Of a stretch of DNA of 64,000 nt, positions 1 to 9,542 are shown one piece after another. Under the pieces are notes generated by a model. It was not told the DNA's origin. It worked only from the letters and a program-made list of their open reading frames with translations, and searched no databases. The stretch's first letter is position 1, and the number at the start of each line of letters is the position of its first letter. Source of the stretch: Salmonella enterica subsp. enterica serovar Typhimurium str. LT2 (GTDB lineage Bacteria > Pseudomonadota > Gammaproteobacteria > Enterobacterales > Enterobacteriaceae); contig NC_003197.2 of the NCBI RefSeq assembly GCF_000006945.2, positions 496,001 through 560,000 on the forward strand, read 5' to 3'. The position numbers were made by a program, and so were the translations under genes.

Positions 1-1181
1 CCGACCGAGAAGGTCACGATAAAGCCAATGGTCCACATCATTGCGGAATGGAAGACGATACGGCCCTGATACATGGTGAACAACCAGTTGAAGATCTTCA
101 CCCCGGTCGGGATGGCGATAATCATGGTGGTGATACCGAAGAAGGCGTTAACGTTCGCGCCCGCGCCCATCGTGAAGAAGTGGTGCAGCCAAACGATAAA
201 CGACAGTACGGTAATACAGACGGTCGCCCAAACCAGCGAGGTATAGCCGAACAGACGTTTACGCGAGAAGGTCGCTGCGATTTCGGAGAATACCCCGAAG
301 ACCGGCAGAATCAGAATGTACACTTCCGGATGGCCCCAGGCCCAAATCAGGTTGATGTACATCATCATGTTGCCGCCCATATCGTTGGTAAAGAAATGGG
401 TGCCCAGATAGCGATCCAGGGTCAGCAACGCGACGGTAACCGTCAGAATCGGGAAAGAGGCGATGATCAGTACGTTGGCGCACAAAGAGGCCCAGGTAAA
501 GACCGGCATCTTGAACATTGTCATACCCGGCGCACGCATCTTCAGGATCGTCACGAAGAAGTTGATACCGGTTAACGTCGTACCAATACCCGAGAGTTGC
601 AACGCCCATATCCAGTAATCGACCCCGACGCTAGGACTGTACTCTATTCCCGATAGCGGCGGATAAGCCAGCCACCCTGTCTGCGCGAATTCACCCACGC
701 CCAGCGAGAGGTTAACCAGAATAACGCCGACAACGGTGAACCAGAAGCTCAGGTTGTTCAGGAAAGGGAAAGCAACGTCGCGCGCGCCGATCTGCAGCGG
801 AACCACCAGGTTCATCAGACCGATAACGAAGGGCATCGCCACGAAGAAGATCATGATTACGCCGTGAGCGGTAAAGATCTGATCGTAGTGGTGCGGCGGT
901 AGAAAACCCGCTTCGCCTGCGGAGGCAAGCGCCTGCTGGCTACGCATCATGATGGCATCGGCGAAACCACGTAACAGCATCACAATCGCGACGATGATAT
1001 ACATGATGCCGAGGCGTTTATGGTCAACCGACGTTAACCACTCTTTCCATAGGTAGGTCCACTTACCGAAGTAAGTAATCGCTGCCAGTATCGCCAGTCC
1101 CCCGACGATAATTGCAGCGATCGTTACCATGACGATAGGTTCATGGAACGGTACTGCATCCAGTGATAATTTTCCGAACAT
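1..1181 (-). CDS. cyoB: Cytochrome bo3 ubiquinol oxidase subunit I (CyoB), 3' part cut by window edge
   Basis: This is the catalytic heme-copper subunit of the aerobic terminal oxidase in the inner membrane, which oxidises ubiquinol, reduces oxygen and pumps protons. About 393 of the usual 663 residues are visible, beginning MFGKLSLDAVPFHEP. Quinone-site residues known in the family are present (R71, D75, H98, Q101), as are heme ligand H106 in FTAHGVIM, the HPEVYILILP motif and the CuB ligand pair in WLHHFF. The start lies 10 bp after the cyoA stop, so both genes are one leftward transcript. The C-terminal part and cyoCDE lie outside the window. Confidence 0.97.
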   Translation of the reverse strand, partial: MFGKLSLDAVPFHEPIVMVTIAAIIVGGLAILAAITYFGKWTYLWKEWLTSVDHKRLGIMYIIVAIVMLLRGFADAIMMRSQQALASAGEAGFLPPHHYDQIFTAHGVIMIFFVAMPFVIGLMNLVVPLQIGARDVAFPFLNNLSFWFTVVGVILVNLSLGVGEFAQTGWLAYPPLSGIEYSPSVGVDYWIWALQLSGIGTTLTGINFFVTILKMRAPGMTMFKMPVFTWASLCANVLIIASFPILTVTVALLTLDRYLGTHFFTNDMGGNMMMYINLIWAWGHPEVYILILPVFGVFSEIAATFSRKRLFGYTSLVWATVCITVLSFIVWLHHFFTMGAGANVNAFFGITTMIIAIPTGVKIFNWLFTMYQGRIVFHSAMMWTIGFIVTFSV

Positions 1182-1191
1182 CTTATCTTCC

Positions 1192-2148
1192 TCAACCCTT
1201 GGAGTTGGCGGATTCCGCGTGGCTCATGTCCATACCTTCCATTCCTTCATGCGAGCTGTGCTCACCTTCAGGTTGGGTCATGTCCATGCTCTTACCGTGG
1301 CCCATGAATTTGTTAATAACGTCCTTGAACAAATCAGGTTTCACGCTGGAGAAATATTCCACCTTGTTGTACTCGCTTGGCATAGCCACTTTCTCGAACG
1401 CCGCCATATCATTCATGGTGTTCGGAGACTGCTTCGCTTTTGCGACCCATTGGTCGAATTCTGCGCGGTCTTTGGTGGCGATAGCTTTAAACTTCATACC
1501 AGAGAAGCCCGGGCCGCTATAGCTGGCGGAGATGCCATCGTAGGTTCCGGGTTCGTTGGCGATCAGATGCAAACGTGTTTGCATACCGGCCATGGCATAA
1601 ATCTGGCTACCCAGACGCGGGATAAAGAAGGAGTTCATCACGGAGTTGGAGGTCACTTTGAAATAAACCGGCGTGTTCGCCGGGAAGGCGATCTCGTTGA
1701 CGGTGGCGATACCCTGCTCCGGATAGATGAAGAACCATTTCCAGTCCATGGAAACCACTTCGATGGTGATCGGTTTTTCGTCATGCGCCAGCGGCTTGCT
1801 TGGTTCAAGCGCGTGCGTGGTTTTCCAGGTCAGTACGGCAAGGAAAATGATGATTAAGATAGGCACCGTCCAGACCACGGCTTCCACTTTATTGGAGTGT
1901 GACCAGTTCGGGCTATACTTCGCATCCTTATTACTCGCACGATACTTCCAGGCGAAACCAACAGCCATCAAGATGGCGGGAATAACGACGATCAACATCA
2001 GGCCAAATGCCGTCAGTATCAGCGAACGTTGCTCCAGTCCAATCTGTCCTTTGGGATCCAGCAGCGCAGAATTACAGCCACTGAGTAATGCAGTGCCTGC
2101 AATTAATGACAACCATCCCAAACTTTTATTGTATTTCCTGAGTCTCAT
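1192..2148 (-). CDS. cyoA: Cytochrome bo3 ubiquinol oxidase subunit II (CyoA), lipoprotein
   Basis: Subunit II of the bo3 quinol oxidase, 318 residues. The N-terminus is a lipoprotein signal with lipobox LLSGC near residues 21-25. Two membrane segments follow (about 45-68 and 90-110), then a periplasmic cupredoxin-like domain. As expected for a quinol oxidase, the CuA cysteine and histidine ligands of cytochrome c oxidases are absent. The C-terminal tail is rich in Met and His (MEGMDMSH), as is usual in enterobacterial CyoA. It is the first gene of the leftward cyo operon, with a clear promoter about 50 bp upstream of its start. Confidence 0.97.
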   Translation of the reverse strand: MRLRKYNKSLGWLSLIAGTALLSGCNSALLDPKGQIGLEQRSLILTAFGLMLIVVIPAILMAVGFAWKYRASNKDAKYSPNWSHSNKVEAVVWTVPILIIIFLAVLTWKTTHALEPSKPLAHDEKPITIEVVSMDWKWFFIYPEQGIATVNEIAFPANTPVYFKVTSNSVMNSFFIPRLGSQIYAMAGMQTRLHLIANEPGTYDGISASYSGPGFSGMKFKAIATKDRAEFDQWVAKAKQSPNTMNDMAAFEKVAMPSEYNKVEYFSSVKPDLFKDVINKFMGHGKSMDMTQPEGEHSSHEGMEGMDMSHAESANSKG

Positions 2149-2197
2149 TTAACGACCTCAATTCCACGGGACCTGGTGGCGTTTAAAGTGTAGGGGC

Positions 2198-2226
2198 ATT
2201 TTACGGTAAGGTTACATTACTGTAAA
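2198..2226 (-). promoter_or_regulatory. Likely sigma-70 promoter of the cyo operon
   Basis: On the minus strand TTTACA (2221-2226) and TAAAAT (2198-2203) are separated by exactly 17 bp, each one base from consensus, and lie about 50 bp upstream of cyoA. ArcA, Fnr and Fur control of cyo is known from E. coli, but I did not identify specific sites here. Confidence 0.6.
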
Positions 2227-2600
2227 CATGATTGGTTCTGTGTTACCAAGTTCTGCCGCGCATGTCACATATGTTGCCAAGTATGTCGAAATAACTTTAA
2301 GACACTGTTGAAACTTTGCGTTATAACGGATGAGGTCTGTAAGTGGGATGTTGAGGGATAATTGGTATAACCAATGTAAAAATAAAACAATTACTTAACA
2401 ATTTATTATCAATAAAAGGACAATCAACGGCAGAAATTTAAATTTAATCGGCTGAATCGTGTAAAGAAAATAGGTAGCGTAGAAATTACCAATAATTTCC
2501 AAAATTCTGTTGCGCACAAAAAGACAAATATATTTTTTATCAATTGATGGTTATTTAGCCGTTATAATTCCGGGTCGTTATTACAACGGCAAATAATGTT
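2227..2600. other. AT-rich intergenic region upstream of the cyo promoter
   Basis: About 370 bp between the cyo promoter and the ampG stop, with no plausible gene. It is strongly AT-rich at 2360-2580 and presumably holds regulatory sites for cyo and the 3' untranslated region of ampG. No clear terminator hairpin was seen directly after ampG. Confidence 0.5.
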
Positions 2601-4076
2601 TTACAGCAGGCGTGTTTTTCGTAGCGCCAGGTAGTCCAGCAACCCGCCAAAGACAATGCCGCACACGGCAACCACTACCGCAGTCTCAAGCAATTCGGGC
2701 AGGAATGAGAAGTTAGTGTAATCCACCGCGTTCATGGTCAGCAGGAGTACCCATACCGCCAGCAAAGCGACGCCCGCGAGCAGGATTGAAAGCGCGAAAT
2801 TGTAGGCGCCACGGTATTGCGTGCGGGGAATGAAACGCTCGCTCTGCCAGCTATATTCCAGCGTTTGCCGACAGACCAGCAACAGTAACAGCCCGGGAAC
2901 GGCGGCGACAACCGAGAAGAGGTAGAATGTCGGCCAGCCGTGCGCTTCAACGAACCAGCCCGCTACAGGACCAACATAAACGCGGCCTACTGCGGAGAGG
3001 GCCGACAGTAGGGCAAACTGTGTTGCGGAAAACGACTTATTACATAGCGTCATTAATAAGGCGACAAAGGCGGCAGTACCCATCCCGCCGCACAGATTTT
3101 CGAAAAAGACCGCCGCGCCCATGCTGAACATGTTTTTATCGGTAATGGAGAGCAACCAGTAACCGGCGTTGGACGCGCCTTGCAAAATGCCGAAAATCAG
3201 CAGCGCGCGAAACAGCGAAAGACGCTGCATTAATATGCCGCCGTATAACGCGCCGACGATCGTTGCCAACAGGCCCAGCGTTTTATTGACCACGCCAACT
3301 TCACCAGCGTCAAAGCCGACGCCGCGAATCAAAAAGGTGGTGGTCAGGCTCATAGCGAAGGCGTCCCCCAGTTTATAAAGCACAATGAGCAGTAAAATCA
3401 GCCAGGCGTTATTACGGCCAAAGAAATCGCGTAGCGGCGCGACGACGGCCTGTTCCAGCGATTTCGGGGACGGGATAGTATCGGTCGGTTCCGGCGCCAG
3501 TAAGGTGGCGATAATGCAGGGGATCAACAATGCCGCCATCAGCCAGTACATGCCCTGCCAGCCGAGCCAGCGATCGGCCAGCCATAGCGCCAGTCCGCCG
3601 GAAACCAGCATCCCCAACCGGTAGCCAAGCACGCTGATTGCCGCGCCAGCGCCGCGTTCTTCTGCGGGTAAAACATCGGTTTTCCAGGCGTCGAACACGA
3701 TATCCTGCGAGGCGGAGCAAAAAGCAATCACCACCGCCAGCGCCGCCATCCAGCGTAGCTGCGTGCCGGGTTCAAGAAAGCCCATCGCCGCAATCGCCGC
3801 CAGTAACAACAGTTGGGTGGCGAGTAACCAACCGCGACGACGACCTAAAAAAGGCGGCGTGTAGCGGTCCATCAGCGGGGACCAGAGAAACTTAAACACA
3901 TAGGCCTGACCAACCAGCGAGAAGAAGCCAATCGTTTTAAGATCGATATTCTCGACGGTCATCCACGCCTGTAGCGTACCGGAGGTGAGCGCCAGCGGGA
4001 GACCGGAGGCAAAACCCAATATCAGCAGAATGGCTGAGCGCGGTTGCTGGAAAATACGTAAATATTGACTTGACAT
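2601..4076 (-). CDS. ampG: Muropeptide permease AmpG
   Basis: Inner-membrane MFS-type importer that brings GlcNAc-anhydroMurNAc peptides into the cytoplasm for peptidoglycan recycling. Through those ligands it is needed for AmpR-dependent beta-lactamase induction in species that have AmpR. With the start MSSQYLRIFQQP the protein has 491 residues, the length I recall for E. coli AmpG. An ATG two codons upstream (4082) is also possible. The sequence is a succession of hydrophobic segments with the MFS loop motif DRYTPPFLGRRRGW near residues 70-83. It lies just downstream of yajG in the same direction, with a hairpin between them. Confidence 0.96.
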   Translation of the reverse strand: MSSQYLRIFQQPRSAILLILGFASGLPLALTSGTLQAWMTVENIDLKTIGFFSLVGQAYVFKFLWSPLMDRYTPPFLGRRRGWLLATQLLLLAAIAAMGFLEPGTQLRWMAALAVVIAFCSASQDIVFDAWKTDVLPAEERGAGAAISVLGYRLGMLVSGGLALWLADRWLGWQGMYWLMAALLIPCIIATLLAPEPTDTIPSPKSLEQAVVAPLRDFFGRNNAWLILLLIVLYKLGDAFAMSLTTTFLIRGVGFDAGEVGVVNKTLGLLATIVGALYGGILMQRLSLFRALLIFGILQGASNAGYWLLSITDKNMFSMGAAVFFENLCGGMGTAAFVALLMTLCNKSFSATQFALLSALSAVGRVYVGPVAGWFVEAHGWPTFYLFSVVAAVPGLLLLLVCRQTLEYSWQSERFIPRTQYRGAYNFALSILLAGVALLAVWVLLLTMNAVDYTNFSFLPELLETAVVVAVCGIVFGGLLDYLALRKTRLL

Positions 4077-4087
4077 AGGCATCTACA

Positions 4088-4107
4088 GACCCGGCTTCTG
4101 CCGGGTC
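4088..4107 (-). other. Intercistronic hairpin between yajG and ampG
   Basis: Perfect 8-bp inverted repeat (GACCCGGC / GCCGGGTC) with a 4-nt loop. It lacks a T-run on the minus strand, so it is more likely an attenuator or mRNA-stability element in a yajG-ampG transcript than a full terminator. Confidence 0.4.
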
Positions 4108-4119
4108 TTGTTGTTGCTA

Positions 4120-4698
4120 TTAACGGGCGTTTTGCTTGATAAAATCGTGAATACTGGTGTCCTGAGACATATCAGCAATGGTATCGGTCAGAACGCTATT
4201 CACTGCGTCGGCAATATTCTGGTTAGAGGCCTGGAACGCCCCTTCAATAGAGTAGTTGGCGCGATAGTTTTTGGTCATCTTGCTGCCATTTGCCGCGGTC
4301 GCAATAATCGCGATATCCGCTTTGGTCGCGATGTTGTAGCGCACGCTGCCCTGGGAAACATCAGCATACAGTTGGTTAACAATTATCTGCAGATTAACCG
4401 CGCCGTTAGGCCCGATCATATAGCCCCGCGCCGTCATCTGTTTTTCCAGGACTTCTTGTAACAGGAAGCGTAAATCGCGGGAGGCGGTTAACGTTACCAG
4501 CTGGTTGTTACGCGTGACTTTCGCTAACGCTTGATCCTGGCGTTGGTCCGCGCCGGTAATGCTAACGGTGACGCCCATCAGGCTCGGGTCCTGCTGTGGC
4601 AAGGTGATCTTCGGCGCGACGTCAATGGTCGTCGGCGGTGTGGCGCATCCTGCCAGCATAAACAGAGCGACTAACGGAAAGAGAAGTTTTTTTAACAT
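4120..4698 (-). CDS. yajG: Outer-membrane-type lipoprotein YajG
   Basis: Uncharacterised lipoprotein of 192 residues. The start chosen is MLKKLLFPLVALF, which directly gives a lipoprotein signal with lipobox MLAGC. The frame is open 18 codons further upstream, but that extension would spoil the signal peptide. The residue after the lipid cysteine is Ala, so sorting to the outer membrane is expected. The rest is a soluble periplasmic domain of the YajG family with no assigned function. It is transcribed leftward toward ampG and divergently from bolA. Confidence 0.93.
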   Translation of the reverse strand: MLKKLLFPLVALFMLAGCATPPTTIDVAPKITLPQQDPSLMGVTVSITGADQRQDQALAKVTRNNQLVTLTASRDLRFLLQEVLEKQMTARGYMIGPNGAVNLQIIVNQLYADVSQGSVRYNIATKADIAIIATAANGSKMTKNYRANYSIEGAFQASNQNIADAVNSVLTDTIADMSQDTSIHDFIKQNAR

Positions 4699-4926
4699 AT
4701 TCAGGCTCTCAATGACGCTTAAAACGTGATAGGTAAAAATTCCCGCCATCATAACACCGCTAACGGCGAGGGGAAGTGGTCAACGCAGGTAAATTCGTCG
4801 TAATGTCCGATTTGGTATTGATAACGGCGCGAGCGGGGATTTTGAGCGCTAAAAGAATGATTAAGGCAGTAAACTTCATACGTTTGGCTGAAATAATCAG
4901 ACGAAAGCTAAATTTTTGTTGTCATG

Positions 4927-4956
4927 CTGTAATGGAAACGGTAAAAGCGGCTAGTA
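4927..4956 (+). promoter_or_regulatory. Gearbox promoter of bolA (bolA1p type)
   Basis: CTGTAA (4927-4932) and CGGCTAGTA (4948-4956) are spaced 15 bp apart. They match the gearbox -35 (CTGCAA, one mismatch) and -10 (CGGCTAGTA, exact) described for the growth-rate-dependent, RpoS-type bolA1 promoter in E. coli. Position and orientation fit bolA. The surrounding 4699-5001 region is otherwise AT-rich spacer between the divergent yajG and bolA genes. Confidence 0.75.
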
Positions 4957-5001
4957 TTTAAAGGGATGGGTGACATCACAGCGTTGTCGGAGGAGATTTT
5001 C

Positions 5002-5319
5002 ATGATGATACGTGAGCAAATAGAAGAAAAATTAAGGACAGCGTTCGACCCCGTGTTTCTCGAAGTTGTGGATGAAAGCTATCGTCACAATGTTCCAGCA
5101 GGATCGGAAAGCCATTTTAAGGTCGTGCTGGTGAGCGATCGCTTTACAGGCGAACGTTTTCTTAATCGTCATCGGATGATTTACGGTACGTTAACGGCGG
5201 AACTTTCCACAACCGTACATGCGCTGGCACTGCATACTTATACCCTCAAAGAGTGGGAAGGATTGCAGGATACTATCTTCGCGTCGCCTCCTTGTCGCGG
5301 CGCGGGAAGCATCGCGTAG
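5002..5319 (+). CDS. bolA: Transcriptional regulator / morphogene BolA
   Basis: Stationary-phase and stress-induced DNA-binding protein of the BolA family that affects cell shape, biofilm formation and motility and can interact with monothiol glutaredoxin. With the start MMIREQIEEKL it has 105 residues, the family length. An upstream in-frame ATG at 4966 is rejected because the Shine-Dalgarno AGGAGA lies just before 5002. The conserved BolA core with SESHFKVVLVSDRF and the helix-turn-helix region RHRMIY through ALALHTYT are visible. Followed by a strong terminator. Confidence 0.96.
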   Translation: MMIREQIEEKLRTAFDPVFLEVVDESYRHNVPAGSESHFKVVLVSDRFTGERFLNRHRMIYGTLTAELSTTVHALALHTYTLKEWEGLQDTIFASPPCRGAGSIA

Positions 5320-5375
5320 CAAAACGGATTTGCAACTACCTCCGCTTTTCCAGTATGTTGCTACAGAATTATGTG

Positions 5376-5402
5376 AAAACGGCCTGCGGGCCGTTTTGTT
5401 TT
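5376..5402 (+). terminator. Rho-independent terminator of bolA
   Basis: 9-bp stem AAAACGGCC / GGCCGTTTT with a TGCG loop, followed by GTTTTGTC. Confidence 0.8.
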
Positions 5403-5513
5403 GTCTGAATTTTGAGCGTGTCGTACAGTATTCAGACAAAAATTAGCCGAGAATTGTGAAAACCGCCGCAGCATCGCACAATCACCGTTCTCGACTCACA
5501 AAAGTGATGCCGC

Positions 5514-5519
5514 TATAAT
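5514..5519 (+). promoter_or_regulatory. -10 element of a probable tig promoter
   Basis: Perfect TATAAT followed by a GC-rich discriminator, about 147 bp upstream of tig. No convincing -35 is visible at 16-18 bp, so this call rests on the -10 and its position. The remainder of the 346-bp bolA-tig spacer holds only the bolA terminator and the untranslated leader of tig. Confidence 0.4.
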
Positions 5520-5665
5520 GCGCCGTCTTATATATGAACGTCTTCGGGATGATTCTGACGACAGGGAATGTGATTGATTACGAGAACATCCCGGTTCCGC
5601 GAAGCAAATAGCACGTGCTTGCGGAGTAGAGTTGACCGAGCACTGTGATTTTTTGAGGTAACAAG

Positions 5666-6964
5666 ATGCAAGTTTCAGTTGAAACCACTCAGGGCCTTGG
5701 CCGCCGTGTAACGATTACAATCGCTGCTGACAGCATCGAGACCGCTGTAAAAAGCGAGCTGGTCAACGTAGCGAAAAAAGTACGTATTGACGGCTTCCGT
5801 AAAGGCAAAGTACCGATGAATATCGTCGCTCAGCGTTATGGCGCTTCTGTTCGCCAGGACGTGCTGGGCGATCTGATGAGCCGCAACTTCGTTGACGCGA
5901 TCATCAAAGAAAAAATTAACCCGGCAGGCGCGCCGAACTATGTTCCGGGCGAATACAAAGTGGGTGAAGACTTCACTTACTCCGTCGAGTTTGAAGTCTA
6001 TCCGGAAGTTGAGCTGACCGGCCTCGAGTCCATCGAAGTTGAAAAGCCGGTTGTTGAAGTCACCGACGCTGACGTTGATGTGATGCTGGACACCCTGCGT
6101 AAGCAGCAGGCGACCTGGAAAGAAAAAGACGGCGCTGCTGATGCGGAAGACCGCGTGACCATCGACTTCACCGGCTCTGTAGACGGCGAAGAGTTCGAAG
6201 GCGGCAAAGCGACCGATTTCGTTCTGGCGATGGGCCAGGGTCGTATGATTCCGGGCTTTGAAGACGGCGTTAAAGGCCACAAAGCTGGCGAAGAGTTCAC
6301 TATCGACGTGACCTTCCCGGAAGAGTACCACGCTGAAAACCTGAAAGGTAAAGCGGCTAAGTTCGTTATCAACCTGAAGAAAGTTGAAGAACGCGAACTG
6401 CCGGAACTGACCGAAGAATTCATCAAACGTTTCGGCGTTGAAGATGGTTCCGTAGCCGGTCTGCGCGCTGAAGTACGTAAAAACATGGAACGCGAGCTGA
6501 AAGGCGCGGTGCGTAACCGCGTTAAGTCTCAGGCGATCGAAGGTCTGGTAAAAGCTAACGACATCGACGTACCGTCTGCGCTGATCGACAGCGAAATCGA
6601 CGTTCTGCGTCGTCAGGCTGCGCAGCGTTTTGGTGGTAACGAGAAACAGGCTCTGGAGCTGCCGCGCGAACTGTTCGAAGAACAGGCTAAGCGTCGTGTA
6701 GTTGTCGGTCTGCTGCTCGGCGAAGTCATTCGTACCAACGAGCTGAAAGCGGACGAAGAACGCGTTAAAGGCCTGATCGAAGAGATGGCGTCTGCTTACG
6801 AAGATCCGAAAGAAGTGATTGAGTTCTACAGCAAAAATAAAGAGCTGATGGACAATATGCGTAACGTCGCTCTGGAAGAACAGGCTGTTGAAGCGGTTCT
6901 GGCAAAAGCGAAAGTGTCTGAAAAAGCCACTTCCTTCAATGAGCTGATGAACCAGCAGGCGTAA
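5666..6964 (+). CDS. tig: Trigger factor (ribosome-associated chaperone / prolyl isomerase)
   Basis: Binds the ribosome exit site and shields nascent chains, with peptidyl-prolyl isomerase activity. It has 432 residues, the family length. The N-terminal ribosome-binding domain carries the signature GFRKGKVP (residues 43-50). An FKBP-type domain spans about 150-240 ([29 protein letters not shown]). A helical C-terminal chaperone domain follows. The Shine-Dalgarno TGAGG precedes the ATG. It sits directly before clpP-clpX-lon, a conserved proteostasis cluster, and has its own strong terminator. Confidence 0.98.
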
Positions 6965-6995
6965 TTTTTCGCGTTAAAAGCACGAAATTTGCACA

Positions 6996-7029
6996 AAAAC
7001 CCGTCACCTTTCAGTGACGGGTTTTTTTT
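6996..7029 (+). terminator. Rho-independent terminator of tig
   Basis: 12-bp perfect stem AAAACCCGTCAC / GTGACGGGTTTT (6996-7007 and 7014-7025) ending in a run of eight T. Confidence 0.92.
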
Positions 7030-7210
7030 GTCACGTATTTTGCATGGTAAGGGTGCGAAAACCGCGTTTCAGTGTTAGCGTTAGAGCAAAAGATTGTTAT
7101 GCTTGAATTATGGCGATGCCGTACCCATTACAGAGGGACTGGCTGATAATCCGTCCATCAGGTTACAATCAGTACAGCAGATTTTTTCAATTTTTATCCA
7201 GGAGACGGAA

Positions 7211-7834
7211 ATGTCATACAGCGGAGAACGAGATAATTTGGCCCCTCATATGGCGCTGGTGCCGATGGTCATTGAACAGACCTCACGCGGTGAGCGCTCT
7301 TTTGATATCTATTCTCGTCTACTTAAGGAACGCGTCATATTTCTGACCGGCCAGGTCGAAGACCATATGGCTAACCTGATCGTGGCGCAGATGCTGTTCC
7401 TGGAAGCGGAAAACCCGGAAAAAGATATCTATCTGTACATTAATTCTCCTGGCGGCGTAATTACTGCGGGGATGTCCATCTATGACACCATGCAGTTTAT
7501 TAAGCCAGACGTCAGCACCATTTGTATGGGACAGGCGGCCTCTATGGGGGCGTTTCTGCTGACTGCCGGGGCGAAAGGCAAACGTTTCTGCTTGCCGAAC
7601 TCTCGCGTCATGATCCACCAGCCGCTGGGCGGCTACCAGGGCCAGGCGACGGATATTGAAATTCACGCCCGCGAAATTTTGAAAGTAAAAGGGCGCATGA
7701 ATGAACTTATGGCGCATCATACGGGTCAATCTCTTGAGCAGATTGAACGTGATACTGAGCGCGATCGCTTCCTCTCCGCGCCTGAAGCGGTAGAGTACGG
7801 TTTGGTTGACTCAATTTTGACCCATCGTAATTGA
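7211..7834 (+). CDS. clpP: ATP-dependent Clp protease proteolytic subunit ClpP
   Basis: Serine peptidase that forms the 14-mer chamber used by ClpX and ClpA. The start MSYSGERDN gives 207 residues. The frame stays open upstream to 7094, but GGAG at 7201-7204 and family length favour 7211. The catalytic triad S111 (in GQAASMGAF), H136 (in MIHQPLGG) and D185 are all at the expected positions. The propeptide junction M14/A15 (APHM-ALVPM) is present. clpX follows after an ERIC-containing gap. Confidence 0.98.
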
Positions 7835-7857
7835 TGCCCTGGACGCAAGTGTGCCGC

Positions 7858-7986
7858 TATACACTTCATCCTTCACGCTACCTCGGTGTTGGCTGCCAGC
7901 GCGCCTCCCAGTGACTTACTTATGTAAGCGCCTGCAGAGTCGACGAGTTGCCGCCTTGATGTAGCTCGAATGATTTTGTGTATATA
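7858..7986. repeat. ERIC element (degenerate) between clpP and clpX
   Basis: About 129 bp whose ends mirror each other (TATACACTTCATC ... TTTTGTGTATA). The centre, CAGTGACTTACTTATGTAAG, matches the conserved ERIC core that the ERIC1R/ERIC2 primers target. One flank, CCGCCTTGATGTAGCTCGAA, also matches ERIC consensus. The element would be transcribed within the clpP-clpX message and fold into a long hairpin. The assignment rests on remembered ERIC consensus. Confidence 0.8.
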
Positions 7987-8085
7987 CTAATGAAGGGCGG
8001 CACAACGCTGATTAGCGGCTTGCGCCTGAGAATGGCATTTGCGTCGTCGTGTGCGGCACAAAGAACAAAGAAGAGGTTTTGACTC

Positions 8086-9357
8086 ATGACAGATAAACGC
8101 AAAGATGGCTCGGGCAAATTGTTGTACTGCTCTTTTTGCGGCAAAAGCCAGCATGAAGTGCGCAAGCTGATTGCCGGTCCATCCGTGTATATCTGCGACG
8201 AATGCGTCGATTTATGTAACGACATTATTCGCGAAGAAATTAAAGAAGTTGCTCCGCACCGTGAACGTAGTGCGCTGCCGACGCCGCATGAAATTCGTAC
8301 CCACCTGGACGATTACGTTATCGGCCAGGAGCAGGCGAAAAAAGTGCTGGCGGTGGCGGTCTATAACCACTACAAGCGTCTGCGTAACGGCGATACCAGC
8401 AATGGCGTCGAGTTAGGTAAAAGCAACATTCTGCTGATTGGACCGACCGGTTCCGGTAAAACGCTGCTGGCGGAAACGCTGGCGCGCTTGCTGGATGTGC
8501 CGTTCACTATGGCGGATGCGACCACGCTAACCGAAGCGGGTTACGTTGGTGAAGACGTCGAGAATATCATTCAGAAACTGTTGCAGAAATGCGACTACGA
8601 CGTGCAAAAAGCGCAGCGTGGGATTGTCTACATTGATGAAATCGATAAGATTTCGCGTAAATCAGACAATCCGTCCATTACCCGCGATGTTTCCGGCGAA
8701 GGCGTACAGCAGGCGTTGCTGAAACTGATCGAAGGCACCGTCGCCGCGGTTCCACCGCAGGGCGGTCGCAAACATCCGCAGCAGGAGTTCTTACAGGTAG
8801 ATACCTCTAAGATTCTGTTTATCTGCGGCGGCGCGTTTGCCGGTCTGGATAAAGTGATCGCTAACCGTGTTGAAACCGGCTCCGGCATTGGTTTTGGCGC
8901 GACGGTGAAAGCGAAGTCCGACAAAGCCAGCGAAGGCGAGCTGTTGTCGCAGGTTGAACCGGAAGATTTGATCAAATTTGGTCTGATTCCTGAGTTTATC
9001 GGTCGTCTGCCAGTGGTAGCGACGCTGAATGAACTCAGCGAAGAAGCGCTGATTCAAATCCTGAAAGAGCCGAAAAATGCGCTGACCAAGCAGTATCAGG
9101 CGCTGTTTAACCTGGAAGGCGTCGATCTGGAATTCCGTGACGAAGCGCTGGACGCTATCGCCAGGAAAGCAATGGCGCGTAAAACCGGCGCCCGTGGCCT
9201 GCGTTCTATCGTCGAAGCGGCGCTGCTGGATACCATGTACGATTTGCCATCTATGGAAGACGTCGAAAAAGTGGTGATCGACGAGTCCGTTATTGCCGGT
9301 CAGAGTAAGCCGTTGCTGATTTACGGCAAACCGGAAGCGCAGGCTTCTGGCGAATAA
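8086..9357 (+). CDS. clpX: ATP-dependent Clp protease ATP-binding subunit ClpX
   Basis: AAA+ unfoldase that recognises tagged substrates such as ssrA-tagged proteins and feeds them to ClpP. It has 423 residues. The N-terminal zinc-binding domain has C15, C18, C37 and C40. Walker A GPTGSGKT is at 119-126 and Walker B in YIDEIDK at 182-188. Pore loop GYVG is at 152-155, the RKH loop at 228-230 and the ClpP-contacting IGF loop near 268. It follows clpP by 251 bp and is closed by a terminator before lon. Confidence 0.98.
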
Positions 9358-9386
9358 TTAAACATTCATACAATCAGTTAGCCAAA

Positions 9387-9418
9387 AAAGGGGGGATTTT
9401 ATCTCCCCTTTCGTTTTT
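9387..9418 (+). terminator. Rho-independent terminator of clpX
   Basis: Stem AAAGGGG / CCCCTTT extended by GGA / TCT pairs, a short AT loop, then TCGTTTTTCC. Confidence 0.85.
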
Positions 9419-9432
9419 CCTGTAAACACGCC

Positions 9433-9460
9433 GTTGAATGTGTGGGAAACATCCCCATAT
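9433..9460 (+). promoter_or_regulatory. Sigma-32 type heat-shock promoter of lon
   Basis: GTTGAATG (9433-9440) followed after 12 bp by CCCCATAT (9453-9460) resembles the RpoH consensus CTTGAA / CCCCATNT. It lies 83 bp upstream of lon, whose heat-shock induction is well established. Confidence 0.75.
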
Positions 9461-9542
9461 ACTGACGTACATGTTATAGGTGGTATGGAGCACAGCTATA
9501 CTATCTGATTACCTGGCGGACACTAAACTAAGAGAGAGCTCT

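Noticed and set aside
4776..4961. 61-codon open frame between yajG and bolA on the plus strand
   Set aside because: It lies across the divergent promoter region, overlaps the bolA gearbox promoter, has no good ribosome site and resembles no known protein.
9480..9542. N-terminal extension of lon by 21 codons
   Set aside because: The extension overlaps the expected 5' untranslated leader just after the heat-shock promoter, and the family start MNPERSERIEIP has its own ribosome site.
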